Shown here piece after piece: positions 1 to 13,900 of a stretch of 64,000 nt of DNA (position 1 is its first letter; every line of letters starts with the position of its first letter). Position numbers and translations under genes: made by a program. The stretch is taken from the NCBI GenBank assembly GCA_014338405.1, contig JTDE01001114.1, positions 1 through 64,000 on the forward strand, written 5' to 3'. The stretch is from Paragonimus skrjabini miyazakii. Its lineage: Eukaryota; Platyhelminthes; Trematoda; Plagiorchiida; Troglotrematidae. The notes under the pieces are model-generated. The model was not told the origin of the DNA. It searched no databases and saw only the letters and a list, made by a program, of their open reading frames with translations.

Positions 1-1741
1 TATACTCGAAGAAATCTTTATATTTGTCCCGTAATACGCATTTTAATATTTCATTAAAAATTTGAAAAATATCTTTTCGCGCCTAAATGGCCGTTTCCAA
101 CTCGTTTCGGCCTTGAAACACCATACCGGCGAACTACACAATTGCCCTTCCAACCGCTCACCACCGACGGTTGGAACAGGTGCAGAGTTCCGCCAATCTT
201 GCAACAGCACCTCGTGCTTAGTAGGTGCAGAGACCATACCAACTGACAAACTGAACCTTTCAATTGGTCTAAGATTCTTTTGGGCCACAGTGAGACTTCA
301 CGGATTACAACGAGATCGTTTGAATTCTCCAAACGTCGAAGTCGAGTGGTTGAAGACCGTTCCGTCATCTTTGTAGTTATCAGCGCGCAGTCTAGGATCC
401 CGTCTGCTGCAAAGTTGTGTGAGAAAGGGGAGGTTGGATAGCCTGTTTGCGCCTCACTTGAGATGGTAAAGGTTAGCTGTAAGAATCAATGGAATACCCG
501 AAACAGGTCACGCAAAGGTTAGGACAAGTCTCATGATACGACATACCACACCGATATAAGATTGTGAGAGAGGGGCCTTGGGAACAGGCCGTTGGGGGTG
601 CGAACAAGTGGGAGGTGTGTATGGTTTTACTGGTCTGCTTATGCTGTTAAACATTAAAACAAAACAAAAATTGCATTTGACAGGCAACCGGCAAGCATAC
701 ACGCTTATGATACTAAGTGCACTGTTACTAAACATTTCAGAAAATATTTTACACACCACAGGCATACCGAGGGTAAGTTCGAATTACTTCAAATTGGATG
801 TTGCGATCAAGCAACACTATCGGATATTGTAGTGGACTAATCAATCAAATGGTAAAAATGACAAAAATATGGTAGTATCAAAGAAGAATCGTAACGGTGA
901 CGAATAGGCTCAAAAGTAGACGTACGAATCAAACGGAAGACGTATCGGTAAAATGGGAGCGGCTCACTGACACGTAAAAGTCCGTTAGATTGAACAGACC
1001 ACCACAAGAAAGAAAGACGGCGCCAGAAAGCTGATTCGTTAGACGACCGATAGATAGTTACACGAGCGGCGCGAGTTTATGAACGTTGAGCGTCGATAGA
1101 TCAGCTAATACGTGGAGTTAAGATATTTCACCGTCCAATCACTTTACCGGCCTAAAAATCCGTATGAATGAAGAAGACAGAGATAATGCACGGCAACTCC
1201 TGTTTATTCGTGTTGTTGATTCAATTCAAAAGGTGATGGTGATGATTGCAAACAAATGTACAGATGAAGTTAACAAAATTGTATATACAAAATCTCCAAA
1301 ATGACGTGAAATATCTGTAAATTGTGGACACTACAATATGAAGCGAGTCATACGTGAAATAATTACAGTAGGTTTATGATAGTAGACGAATAAAATAGTG
1401 GCTGATACAATAATTGGGATAACGAGACCTTTAATCAGTGAAGACTACCACTAATCGCACATGAAATCTGATATTCAAAGTGCACCGACACAAGAGTGAC
1501 AGAACAATAACTACTGAAAATTGAATCAAGTTTCGCGGTATGCTCACACGACTAAGAAATAGATTATAATGGTTGGAACACTAATTTTAAATAGAAGTGA
1601 ATAACAGAAAAACCCTAAGGTCATTCAGTTTGTTTAAATGATCCATACGTTATTGTCACTATAGATTTGAGCCATTAGGATATTTTAAGTCAACGTGTGG
1701 TAATCGTGTTCAATGACATGAATGCATAGTTCTTCTCAACC
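1..1741. other. Upstream flank of STPG2, no supported gene
   Basis: Positions 60-840 are less AT-rich than their surroundings and stop-poor in several frames on both strands (two minus ORFs and one plus ORF of 81-104 codons overlap at 43-376). None resembles a known protein. This looks like a repeat fragment rather than a gene. Positions 840-1741 are AT-rich, with only short upstream ATGs followed by stops. I see no clear TATA box or spliced-leader acceptor that I would defend. Confidence 0.4.
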
Positions 1742-1972
1742 ATGTATGACAGACAAGAACGAATATTTACGTTCCAAGGAACGAGCGTTACAGATGAAAA
1801 CGTGGGCCCTGGATCTTATAGCCCGAGAGAAATCAAATGTGATCGCTTCGAAATTGGTTATGCACCGTTTAACTCACTTGCTGTGAGGAAATTTGATTTC
1901 GCCAGACCGGATGCCGATACTTTGCCGGCTCCTTGGGAATATAAGCCAGAGCGTTTGCCAAATAGAATCAAG
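1742..1972 (+). CDS. STPG2: STPG2 exon 1 (residues 1-77), initiator exon
   Basis: The ATG at 1742 opens MYDRQ, matching the conserved MYDR start of the family. Donor GT is at 1973-1974 in an AAG/GTATTG context, and the exon ends in phase 0. It carries the VGPGSY repeat (21-26), the GYAPFNSL segment and a diverged LPAPWEY repeat (61-67). Frame +2 stays open past the donor to 2074, but that tail is intronic and has no family similarity. Upstream ATGs at about 1717 and 1721 are followed by early stops, so this start is preferred. Confidence 0.9.
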
Positions 1973-4900
1973 GTATTGTACAATACACGACGTCGTGTTT
2001 TGATCAATCGATTGATCGATGTTGATGTAAATCCCGTCATATATGACGTGTATATGACGTATATACGTAATTGATGCAGACATTGGCTAGAGTCAAGTGG
2101 CGTGGGCGTGTGAGCGCGGTAAAGAGTTAACTCTTTACTGCGCTCGAAGTGAGTCAATTGATTCACACTTCGACTGATTTTCAGTGAGTGCATTTAATGA
2201 CGCGGGGTAGTAATCACTACTTCAAAGCTTTCGAAAGCCGTAAGGAAGCTGTCTTGTTGATGAAGCCTTACCCTCACTTAGAGCTCTGTTGTTCGTTTGC
2301 AAGGTGTAGGCACCTTGATGTTGAATGTTTGAATATATCCTCTAAGGGATCTTGGCCAAACTTAAATTTGCTCAATAAAACGTCTTATTGAGCAGGTTGC
2401 TCGCGTACGCAATTGTGTACGGTTGCTTAAGCAACCTGCACTTCTAAAGATACCGTATACACAATTATGTAAATGTATGAAAACTTTTATATTTAGTTTA
2501 GAAACAATTGTGTACAGAGGTATTATATAATGAACGAACATATGCATGAACAAATATTCATGCAAGAAAGACCAAGCTCTAAAAAGAACCGACGCACTAA
2601 AAGCAACTCACCTTGATAATGAAAGCCTCAGGGCTTTTCAAAAACCAGTGCACGTATCGATCAGAAGCAGTTTGTGTCAACAGCTTTACCACCTCACGAA
2701 TGAATACGTCATTAGACTGCGCCCACAACTACACCATGCGAACCAATAGATTCATCCAGTGGACAAGACCACACCTATCGATTGGTCCCCTGAACCATGC
2801 ATCACGGAGTCATGCATGGTCAAATTGTAGAAACTTGAATGGACAGCTCCGTGACATCGGACATCAGCCGTGCATAGGTTGCAGCATTCAGTTAATCACA
2901 ACTCATCGGCGTGCCCACCCTATTTAGCCGCTTTACTAGGCGGAATTTTCCGCTGATTGTGTCCATAGGGTTCCCGTCTCCTTCTTTTTTACTTCTCTTT
3001 TCCCATAAAGGGTCTGCTTTCCTCCTCTTCTGGGTTGTGTAGCACTTAACCATCAGTGTGAATCATCATCATCATCACAGTAGCCATGAGCCTGACCAAA
3101 AGGCACCGTGACTCGGGCCGCCGGTCCCCTTCAACAGTAACGCAGAATATCCCGGAAGGAAATGTTACTAAGAAGTTCAAAAAGTAACAAAACTAAGCGG
3201 AAGAACTAGAAATGGTATGGACGCAGGTAGGCCATTGACTGCAGCACATTGCTATCAAGGATAACGTCTCTAACCGGCGGTTTGAGTTATCACGAGGACA
3301 CCAATCAGGTAGGCGACAAAACCCACCCTGCTCAGTGGAGCAGTCATGGTCCTCATACTCTGTGACCACGTTGTGTGAATCACTAATATACTGCTGTCTA
3401 TGATGATGATGACTAACAGCCAGTCAAGTAATTTTCGGTAAGCCCCTGAAGGCAATATACATTAAGCGGAAGTTCATAAAGTAGAAGTAGAGTCGTGTAA
3501 TCATTGCAGCCAACCGTGTGTGTCCATTGAGTGTAATTGTTATTAGTTAAATCTCTTCAGTGAGATCATTCCATAATTATTAAGTGAGCTTCCTTCCAAT
3601 TTCGACGCATTTTATACTGCTGGAGATGACAATTCAAATTAAGGTGAATAAGTGTATATAGTTGATACTTGGGATGCTTGCGGACTGCTTCACAAACCGA
3701 TCCCACAGTTAACCAAAATGCATCCTGTGCCGATGTGTCGACGTACTTGTAACAGAATTTGCTGATAAAGAATTGCGCCAACGTTTTAGTTTGAACATTT
3801 GTAAGCAGCGCAAACAATGACGTGCTTTACTTCTCGCCTTACTGGGCACGTTGAAGTGCGTTTTATAGCCCCAACGTGTACAAAATTTCTGCATGACTTA
3901 TAGGATTACTTCTAGTTGCTATGATAATGAAGAAGACTAAGCAGATTACATATATCTTTTATTTCCTAACAAAGTTTTGGGAGCTGTTATTTAGATTGCT
4001 AACCTGTACATTTGTTCCAGCAAGGACGATGGTACATAGAAAGAAACAAAAACGGTTATCTACAAGGCTGTGATGTTGATTGCCGATTTATGACAGACCT
4101 AGCGAAGGAGAGGCAGTTCTCTGAAGTTCAGTGGTCAAGTACGTTACTGTTGTACGTTACGGCTCCGACACACGCCCGATCAGGTAGAAAAGAGCGCAAC
4201 ATCTTCAAGCATATGAACCTTGACGTCAGAGTTTAATCGCTCATATTGGGTGGTAATAACGGGTAAGCCACGAAAAGTTTAGGAAATGAGTAGTTAACAG
4301 TGAATGCCAAGCGAGTTCCCTTATACAGTTTGTAATTTAGATGGATAGGCCATGTACTTAGAATACTTGCTAATCGTCTTTCACATCAAGCACCCTTTTC
4401 CGACGCTAGGGCCGACTAACGTCAGGCGCAAGATGAACAGCTTATGATTGTGCGTAGAAAAAGAAAAAGGTAACTAACAAATTGGTCAATGTAGACTGGT
4501 TTCGCCTTCCGGGTTGGGACCCTCAGGACTCATGGATTCAATAGCTGGAGGTGGAATGTTAGCTAATCGGGCTGAGTGACACGAGTGCAATCATTGGTGT
4601 GGAACAATGAAAGCCGTAAGGAAGCCATTTTCCTGATGCCACCTCACGTTCACCTATAGGTTGACTGTTGTTTGCAAACTGTAAGGGCTTTGTCACTGTA
4701 TGTCAGAATATAAGACTTATTAATGTTAGTGGCCAAGTCATCCCCTTGTCATTTACTCTTCCCGATGTTAGCTTGCTCATTTCAGGGTTGAATACTAGAT
4801 AAGCGTTAACGCCGGTCACTGGTGTACTATTGTCTGCGGTGAGGATAATGGTGGTGGTGATGTTATCGAGGTTTACTTGATTAATCATTAGAAGAAAAAA

Positions 4901-7900
4901 CGTTTTTGTAAAGCTTCATCAGATTACACAGACTATCTTACTGCACATAGGTTTGTGGCTTCTTACGTAGGGACAAATACCACTTGATTTAACAGGCCGG
5001 CTTTGCACGTATTTTCAGCCACACACACATTCATATGGAAGGCAATTCGACCAGATTACAGAGTAGGTTAAGCCGTCGTTCGCTGTGTGAATTTTGTGAA
5101 AAACCTATCAAGAGAGAAGATAAAATAAGACAAATTAGAGGCGTATTGATTCAACGCGACCAGTTGCCAAGTGACAGGGCGTAGCAAAAAGGCAAAGGGA
5201 CTTGACCACGTCGTTGATTTGCTACTTCGTGGAATGATCAATTCTTTGTTGCTGTTCTTCAAAAGCGCTGGTGATGTAGCTACTCAGTTGGTATGTTGAT
5301 TATCTGAATTAACTAATACTGACCGAACATTTTTTGTTTGATCAGCTGGTTTTGCTTTCGGTGCAATAAACTGTGGATCTGCTAACTTACTTATTTATGG
5401 ACGGAAATATCAATGGTCAAACATAGCAAGTCTTTTCAGCTCTTCAATATAGCCTGATCATATTTCATTGCCACAGTCATCACCACCACCATCACTTTCA
5501 ACGTTGCGTCTCATACGTGGCTTTAGGGCTTGAGCTGTTGTTGATCCTGACAGTGTGTCAGGAAGGAGCTGATTTACAAATAAACAAAAATTGAAATCAG
5601 AAGAAGGAAAACAAAGAATACAGAAACAATGGAGCTTCATGAAAAGATATAACTATTTCACATATTCTGGCTCAATGCTTCCGCGTTAGCGAATATTTAT
5701 GTGTATGGGGACCAGGTAAAAGGCGCCTACCACGTTTGCTGAGCGGAACGGTCATGGTTTTTATAGATCGTGAGCACGTCGTTGACACCTTGTCTACTGT
5801 CCACAGTTAACAGTGGGCAAAGCGATAGACGCTCTGTTGGTGTGCAGTATGTGGCCCCAACCAACAAAGACTTTCGATGTGTTGGCTACCAACCGCGAAC
5901 CCTCATACGTCCGAAATATGTGCCGACAAACCATCGCATTGCCAATAACCCATTAGATACAAGCAAACTATCAGAAGAACAGTAGTAAGATATGGAGAGT
6001 CTGTAGCAAATTTGGCAAGAATTAGCCGGGTTTCTTATTAATGGGGCAAAACCTGGCATACACGCATTTTAAGCATTGCCCTTATTCAAAATTGAACTTC
6101 TTCAAGATGTAACAAGTGATGAAGATTGGTAAGCGCACCAAGTGCTTCTGGCAGCTCTGTGAAGACCTCGTCGGCAGTATGAGAAGCCATCAAGGTGATC
6201 AACATTCCCATATGGAGTGATCGCAATAGCAAAGCTAAGATCATTGTCAACCCATTCTTTATAGAACTTTACAGTCTGAAGGTAGCAGATGCATGCTATA
6301 CAGACCAGCAGAAGAGACTAATCGATACAACAGGTTCTTCACACTATTTGCAGAAGAATTAAGTTAATTATTATTGCCACACGCTCAATACCAGTCAGAT
6401 TATTACCTGACAAAAGCTCGACTTTTATGTCGTCTGGATCTCTGAGTTCTCTTTTCAGTATATGTCTTGTCACCCAGTTGAAAAGAAACAGAAAAACTAA
6501 ACATTAATTTTGAACGTTACTTGGAGCAAAAATTGTTCAAACTAGCTGTCCAAAAAATGTGACCTGTTTACTCGGAACGAGCGTGCAACAACTTTAACAA
6601 ACTGATACGCTGTACTGAGAATTCTCTGCAACGAAGTGATCTCCAGAATGTATGTCAAAAAGATTAACCGAAAACAGCCTTCAGATCTGGAGGTACTAGA
6701 GTCGTTGGCTAAAAAAATAGTGCGGAAGTTTTGTTGTTCATTGCAAGGTGAAAATATGGCAGGTATGCCCGCAAGCAGGCCAGCAACTTACCTGCTTCTC
6801 TTTTATCTGGTTTTCTATGTTGAAAAAATGGACAATATTTCGATACTTATAATCGTTTTGGATGCAATAAGCGCACAACTGAACAAAGCCTTCCTAGGCA
6901 TATCATGTGGGTTCTGCAAGCTAATTTTAATAGCTTCCGCTGTCGACAAAAGTCAGCTCTGCAACGGAACCTTCGTTGGAGCCGTTATTTGCAGAAATTT
7001 TTATGACACAATTGGGAAATGAACAGCTGATTTCATCGACGGCTTAATCCAATTTTTACAAGAGGTATGTGAGTGACATGTTATTTGTGCTGGATAATAA
7101 AGTGAAACTGATGGATATCTTGGCCAGACGCACTTCAGCAGACCAAAATTTTTATTTTTGGCTGGAAACAGTAATGAATGGCTAACTGGATTTCCTAGAT
7201 ATATATATTTACTTATATTCGACGCCGCGTTGATTATTAATTTCAGCGCGCGAAACACAGACCAGGTACTTGAAATGATAGGTACATTCATTCTAATAAT
7301 TCCGCATCACTCAATCTAAAAAAGAAATAATTAATCGGTTGATAGACAGAACCGTTAGAATATGCGCGGATGATACGATTATTGTAACACTGACGTTTGC
7401 ACATGCAGTACTTATACGGAATGGCCACTCGAAATAGTCCGTAAACAGAGCCATGCAACAACAGAATGGAAGAGATAAGCTATTTTAAGCGGAAAAGTAA
7501 AGTGTGCACACCAGATTAGCCTTCAACGGAGATGAACTTGTCAACAATACCACGCGTAGGCTCTCGGGTGCAGTCAATAGAACATGTTACACTGCCAAAC
7601 TACATGTCCGCTTCATCTCCAATTTGGCTTAGTGGTCACGCCTAAAAGATAACTTATCTTTTTTGACAGCCTCTTTCTGTGCACACTCATCCACTTTTCT
7701 CTGTCAAACTAGCCTTTTTGATTGCAACAATCCATGAACACCACCCAGTTTTGGTTCAGCAGTGGAGTGAAATAGTCACTCAGTAGAACTGATTAGATTT
7801 GAATCACGCAGTCAATTTGGTGAAGACATTTCGGTAAATCTATACTGTTACAGTCACTCGGTCGAGTGCAATGATGCGCCGGCTTATGTTCACGGCGGGA

Positions 7901-10900
7901 GCTATTGGAATTCTTCTGTACAACCCACTCCTTTGCATGAAAAAACGTTTTGTTCGAGCTTCAGAATGTATTTGGTCAACCTCTGATCCTGTAAACCTGG
8001 CACGACCTTTTGTTCAAGTAGGAAATTGATTACAGCTTGAAACTTATTTGGTTGACCACCTTGGTCATCTGTTCTTCGTTTGCTCTCTTAAAAATTTGCT
8101 TTTTAACTTGTGACGTAAGTGTGATGTGTCTAACCTCATGTTGAATCTGTGAAAACAGGTTTGCCCGCTACACTATAATTTTACTAGTACGCTGGAAGTT
8201 TTATGCGATCCAAACACGAAACTACATACTCAATCATTGCCGCCCACAGCTGAACCAGCTGGCCCATGTGAGGTTAACTGTATCCCCCAAACTTCTCAGG
8301 TCATCTTTCAAGCAGCCACAGCAGGTTGTAACTTTATGAGCCATCTTGTTTTTGTGGTCACGCTAACACCTTGTCAACAGCAAATGCAGCGACAACTCAT
8401 GGAAAACAGCACTTGGGAATTCCGTGATAAAACTGCCTTCCACATCTTTTTAACTCGCTTATCCAAGTTAATCTCATGGCTCTCACTTTGAGTATTCCAG
8501 CGTTTGCTTTATTTCGTGGTGGTCTCTTTTTTGTTCGCAATCAACGGCTTTAGTCAAAGTTTGTTGATTCATTAGAACTCCACTTCTGTCCTACCTGCGG
8601 TACTTCTTTGCAACAGACTTCTTCGCATGATGTCCGTATACCTGATATGTTTTCTGACCAGTGTACATTTGGATTATACCACCATTTTCACCAGGACAGG
8701 TTAAATGTCAATGCCTTCTGATAAGCGTTTTGTTTACTTTCATCGCTTAACTTCTGACTGAATACTGTACGACTGCCAAGTGCATTATCTCTGAGCAGAG
8801 AACATATCAAAGCAGACAAGAAAAACTACGTGATCTAAGTCAAGGTTGCCGCTCCAAAATGGGCGACAGTCTTCAGTGGAATATCACCACCGATGGCCAG
8901 TGGCGATCTGATCAATTTGTGACTATGACTGGTTTCCAGATGACGGCCTCCATATGACATATCACCCTTGTTTATGCTTAAATGCGTAACTCGGTAAATG
9001 GGGTTCACAGGGCTAGCATACTCGTAACAGTCAATCGGAAATTTTAGTACCTCGCTCCCCGATAAATAAACATATTACTTAGCCACTTCTTTGGAGTAGG
9101 TCGACCAAGCTGCATGTTATCACCAGCTGGCACAACGATTTTCGTGCGTTTAGTTTACTTTAGCAAACGAAGAAAGCATCACGAAAGGCATCAATGTCAT
9201 TATCTGAGCTATTATCTGTTGCACATATAACAGACAAACTTTGTATTCTCGGTATGTCTTGACAGATTTTTACCGCCGTGTCTGGTATGCCTACACATGG
9301 GCAATTGTTCTCAGGAGTCCAGTCTAATAAGCCATGCTCTCCCTCACAACTCATTGCGATTCCAACTTAAACTTGAAGGCAAGATTCAACTTCTGATTCG
9401 CCATGAACCCTGAGAAAGAACTGCTAGTCAACAGCATTATCCAGAGGTGTATTCATGTTAAGGACAAGGCTAGGGTCGTAATGGCTTATTTCGGAAGAGC
9501 AACTCACTGACCTATTTGATGGACACTGCGAACCACCAAGCCAAGGATATGGTGGATGGGAAATTGATATACGATTTTAATCACTGATGAACACGGCGGA
9601 TACATTTGCAGCTATATCAGACTTTTCAATAATAGTGACTGTTCTTGCAGTGTATTTGACTAATATTCTTCGGTGACAGTCAGCCACAAGATAATTGGAG
9701 TGCTCTTTGATTGAGGGCACCTTTCCATACCCTCTTCTTCTTTAACAGGAAGACGGCAGTGCTACAACTATAAACATAGTTACGCTTTATGCTCAAAAGA
9801 TAATGCTTCACTACCCAAGCACTCCTACGCGGGCGGTTATGCAACATACAACCCCATGGATTTAGCCGACTATTCTTCCAATTGTTCTTCTTTTGCCCGT
9901 CTAACATGGTTGTACCTGGTAAAACAGAATTCATGCGCAATGTGGCCTTGCGGATTGATACAGCATAAAAACCTAACTAACATTTCAAGGTAACAGGAGA
10001 GGTCGGTCCTTAATAACAAAGAGGAGATCAAACGCGATCAATGTGTATAAGTAATGTGCCACATACTACGTATAGACTAACGTGTTCAACATTCACTGAA
10101 CAGTTTGTTTTGGAAGCTCTATCGAATGCATGTCTGTAGATCGTCACTGAGAAGTTATTCGTTACCAAACTGTAAGCATAACGTTAGTCAGCAATCTTAC
10201 TAATATCAGTAATTCGCAACTGCTGGTGAAGCACTGAAACGTTTTGTCCACGTTTTATTCATGTTTCTTACCACATTATCATTGTTAGTGCGCAAGTGTT
10301 ACGGTAGCCTGACTACAATGCCATCCTGGACTGTGTCTGAGAACCGTAGTCACCATCTTTTATGGGGACATGCTAAGGGTTGACATTAATTTCTAAATGT
10401 TGTACCGCCAAGCAAATGTGCAGTCAAAAGGGACGTAAATTTAAACTAAATTAAAAATACCATTTACAACCAAAATTAAACGTATTACGCTTTGCAGGAA
10501 ATTAGATGGGCTGAAAGTAAACAGCAAAACATGGGGTATCTTTCTGATACTACTCCATAAACATTCCAGCCAATCAAGTTTGGCATTCCAGTAACTGGGC
10601 TAACTTCATCACCACTCCCACAGAAGACATCTACTGGCAATAATTTTATGCTTACTTTGTCATATCATCGTCTACAGACGTCACATCAGTCATCGGAACC
10701 GTGCAATAATGAATTGAAGTTTTAGCCCATTTTTCAACCGTCTGATTTGACGGTTAACTATAGGCTAAGACAGCAACTGGATATTTCCCAATTAATGAAC
10801 ATTCGCTTTTTAAAATAATGCAGTAACCGTCAATCTCTTGGCAGTCCTGAAATATTTCACAAATTTCACATTCATTGCACCTGTCGCCATTCATTCATTC

Positions 10901-13900
10901 ATTGCTATCCGTCTTATCTGTGGCAGTACATCAGTGGCTGACGCTAATGCCTAAATGCTGTGCAGTTGTCGTCGGTAATGAAAATCACCCGCATTTGTGG
11001 CACTTAGCTATCTGAAACGAGTTCATGTCTATACCAAAATGTGCAACATAATTAGACCTTGAACTGCACATGAGTGTACAGTGCGTCTACAAACTATCAT
11101 TCTTGTGGCTTTAATCAGCTCAACTTATCATTTACAGCTAGTTCAGGTAACTCAGTTAAGTAACAGCAATAGTCAAATTATATATATCGTATAAATCTCA
11201 CTTATTACAACCTGTTTCATCACATCATCTGGGATTCACAAAAGACCCAACCTACAGGGAAAGTATGAACTACATCGGATAACTTGGTGATAGCTTTCTG
11301 AACTGCGTGACATCCTTGTCCATCGTATGTATTACGTCAGTCACCTGGGATATTTATAAAAGCTGAATGACTTTACAGAATAATTATTTACCTTCCTACT
11401 ATAAGACCCAACCACCAAAGGTTTTGTATCCATTAATGATTAAACGCCTGGACATACTTGACCATCAATGGCAATTATCCGTGTCATAAGTTCATCAGTG
11501 CTTGCCCGGTTTGTCAAGTGATGGATGAGATTGACCGCAAATATCGGTAGATTATTATTTGCAGATGACTCAGCGGGATTAAAAATTCCGGCCTCACAAC
11601 CAAATCACATGTGAAACCGTTAAGCCTAGAGGAAATGCCCCTCTCATATCATAGATGATCTAGGTTGTCAAAGTTCATCATAGGCTTAAAGTTAGGGTCG
11701 ATATTTCTGTCCTCCTGTCCCGCTTTTGGCTGACTTTACTTCCAATCTGCACGAATCTCATAGTGCATTAGCATCACTGGCTTATACCTTGATGGGTGTG
11801 ACCGACAAAATCAATGTCCAAACTATTTCCAGTTTACAAAAATTAAACGCTGAACTGTTCACCATCATTACAACAACATTCTTCATTACCGAGAATCATT
11901 CTGTCTTCCATCTGTTTCTGCGTGATGATAGGGAACCCTCTGTGTTTACTATTGCTGCAAACTTGCCAAAGACTGTTATTAATTTAGAACAGACCCAATA
12001 GTGGAAACTCAAGACTACGGCTGGATCTGAACCGGCGATAGGAAGACAACCGTGTTTAAGTCCATCTCACTCTATGAGGAGCAATAATCCTGCGCATGCC
12101 ATCTTTTCAGAACACTGCTAGCGCATTAAACATAAAACACCATGGTGTGCATTGACCTGTTGCTGCTTTTGCCATTCCCGATAACTCTTTCAAGTTGTGT
12201 TGGTTTACAATCTAAACTACTGGCCAGATTCATTCAATGGATTGCGTTATACGAATCGGTCTTTGCTCAATACGGAACAAATATGTTGCACTGTCACTGA
12301 AGCTAGATCGTCCTAGTTCCACCCGGCTCACCTTTTGCCAGTATTCAGGTGACAAAGCTCTGGTAGTTTGATGTTTTTCTCCCTGTGTTTCAAGGCATTT
12401 TGTCATGTTAGTTCAAGTTTGGATTAGTTACAACTTCACAGGAAATCGACCACGAACCATTTATTTATGGGTTCCAGTTTAAAATGATTCGAAGTATATG
12501 TTGGTTTGAGAAGACAAGTATCATCCCACGTTCATCTGAACCAACAGGCTGAGTTGCAACAAAGTCTATAATGCAACTCTGAATATGAAACTGTTTTAAA
12601 AATTTCCTATTCAAGCCCGGCTCACGGTATCCACTGGGTACTTATATCATGGGACGATATGTGATATGCCATATTGGGCAAGCGCAGAATTAAGTCACCT
12701 TAAGATACATTGTAGAGGTCCCTTTGAACTGACATCCATGAACTTCCTTCTCACCATTTTACATTCACTACAACGTTGAAGGCCCGTAGTCTGCAATCCA
12801 GATCAATAACCTGCTAACACCTCTATGAACAGTTTCAACTTCTTATAAGAAACTGGCAATCTAGGATTATTTCTGAAAACCGTTTTCAAGTTAATACTGT
12901 CAACCGTGTATGACGAAGCAAACGTATGTTTCTCATATTTTTTGGTCAGCTTATAGTTAAAAACCAACGGGATGCATTCACAGTTGACGCAAAGTTTACC
13001 TTCTGTTGCACGCTATTGCGTGCCATTTTACTAATGTTTGGAGATTGAATAAATTCTAAAAAGTTTTCCACCATTCCCCTGAATTTTTGCAACGTTCAGG
13101 GATGTTCCAGTGTCAGTGATCGCGCGGCTCGATTCCCACCGTTTCGTAGCCAAGGACCAGGTCCGGACGCTTATGTGATCACGAGTAGTTGGGCTGGTAA
13201 GAAACCTGGTTCGTGTGGATTGATGATCCCTCGATCGTTATTGAAGACTGTGGAAGACGATTCGGCGGAAACTCAGAAACAGCTCACGGTAAGCTACCGC
13301 ATTTCTAACACAGTTCCATACTACCGGACAGAATTCGTGCAATGAATCTAAACGATTCCATGTCTTAAATGTCATGTTCCTCTGATGAAATCTTCATGTA
13401 TATTTACTGGCCTTTCATTGACAAACATTTCTGAAGATGCCGGTGTTGAAAAGTGCGCTAAAACGATGTTTTGCCCCATACTGTTCATACTGAACGTAGT
13501 TTGAACGAACCATGTAAGCCAGCAAAACTTTGCGTGCATTTACCTAAAAAACGGATACAGTATGCGTATTGCAACGAGCTATTCAATGTAATCAACGCCG
13601 ACAGCCACACCCAGGTTTCTTTGTACGAAGAGACATTCCTTATGATGGGTGACATTGGTACATCAAGTAAGTATGTCGAATCTGTAAGCAAGGTATAGGC
13701 ACCTTAATGTTGTATGTTTGAATGTAGACGTAGCTATTTTTTAGTGGTTAGGTCCCCTGTCCTCTTTTTTTCTTCTCTCTTCCTACACAGGGTTTGCTTT
13801 TTTTCTTCGTGGTTGTGTGGCAGTTAAGCATCAGTGTGAACCACTGATGTGTTGCTGTCCATGATGATGATGATAATGATGATCCGTAAGCAACTTAATT

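Larger units (their letters stand above)
1973..13099 (+). other. STPG2 intron 1
   Basis: An 11.1 kb intron, GT at 1973 and AG at 13099. It contains a palindrome cluster (1.98-2.83 kb), RTE 3'-end fragments (2.18-3.08, about 3.37 and 4.34-4.86 kb) and a Penelope-like RT remnant (6.84-7.21 kb). Apart from these, 7.3-13.1 kb is AT-rich sequence with only short, unrecognised ORFs and a small (CATT)n run near 10888. Confidence 0.8.

Noticed and set aside
1742..2074. STPG2 first exon read as a 110-codon single-exon gene
   Set aside because: The family similarity stops at the GT donor at 1973; the last 33 codons are intronic.
6636..7022. A 128-codon plus ORF with hydrophobic stretches
   Set aside because: Its second half overlaps a Penelope RT remnant read in another frame; the first half has no similarity. 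Not a membrane protein gene.
10888..10904. (CATT)n microsatellite, also (GT)n near 42020
   Set aside because: Short, common simple repeats with no sign of function.
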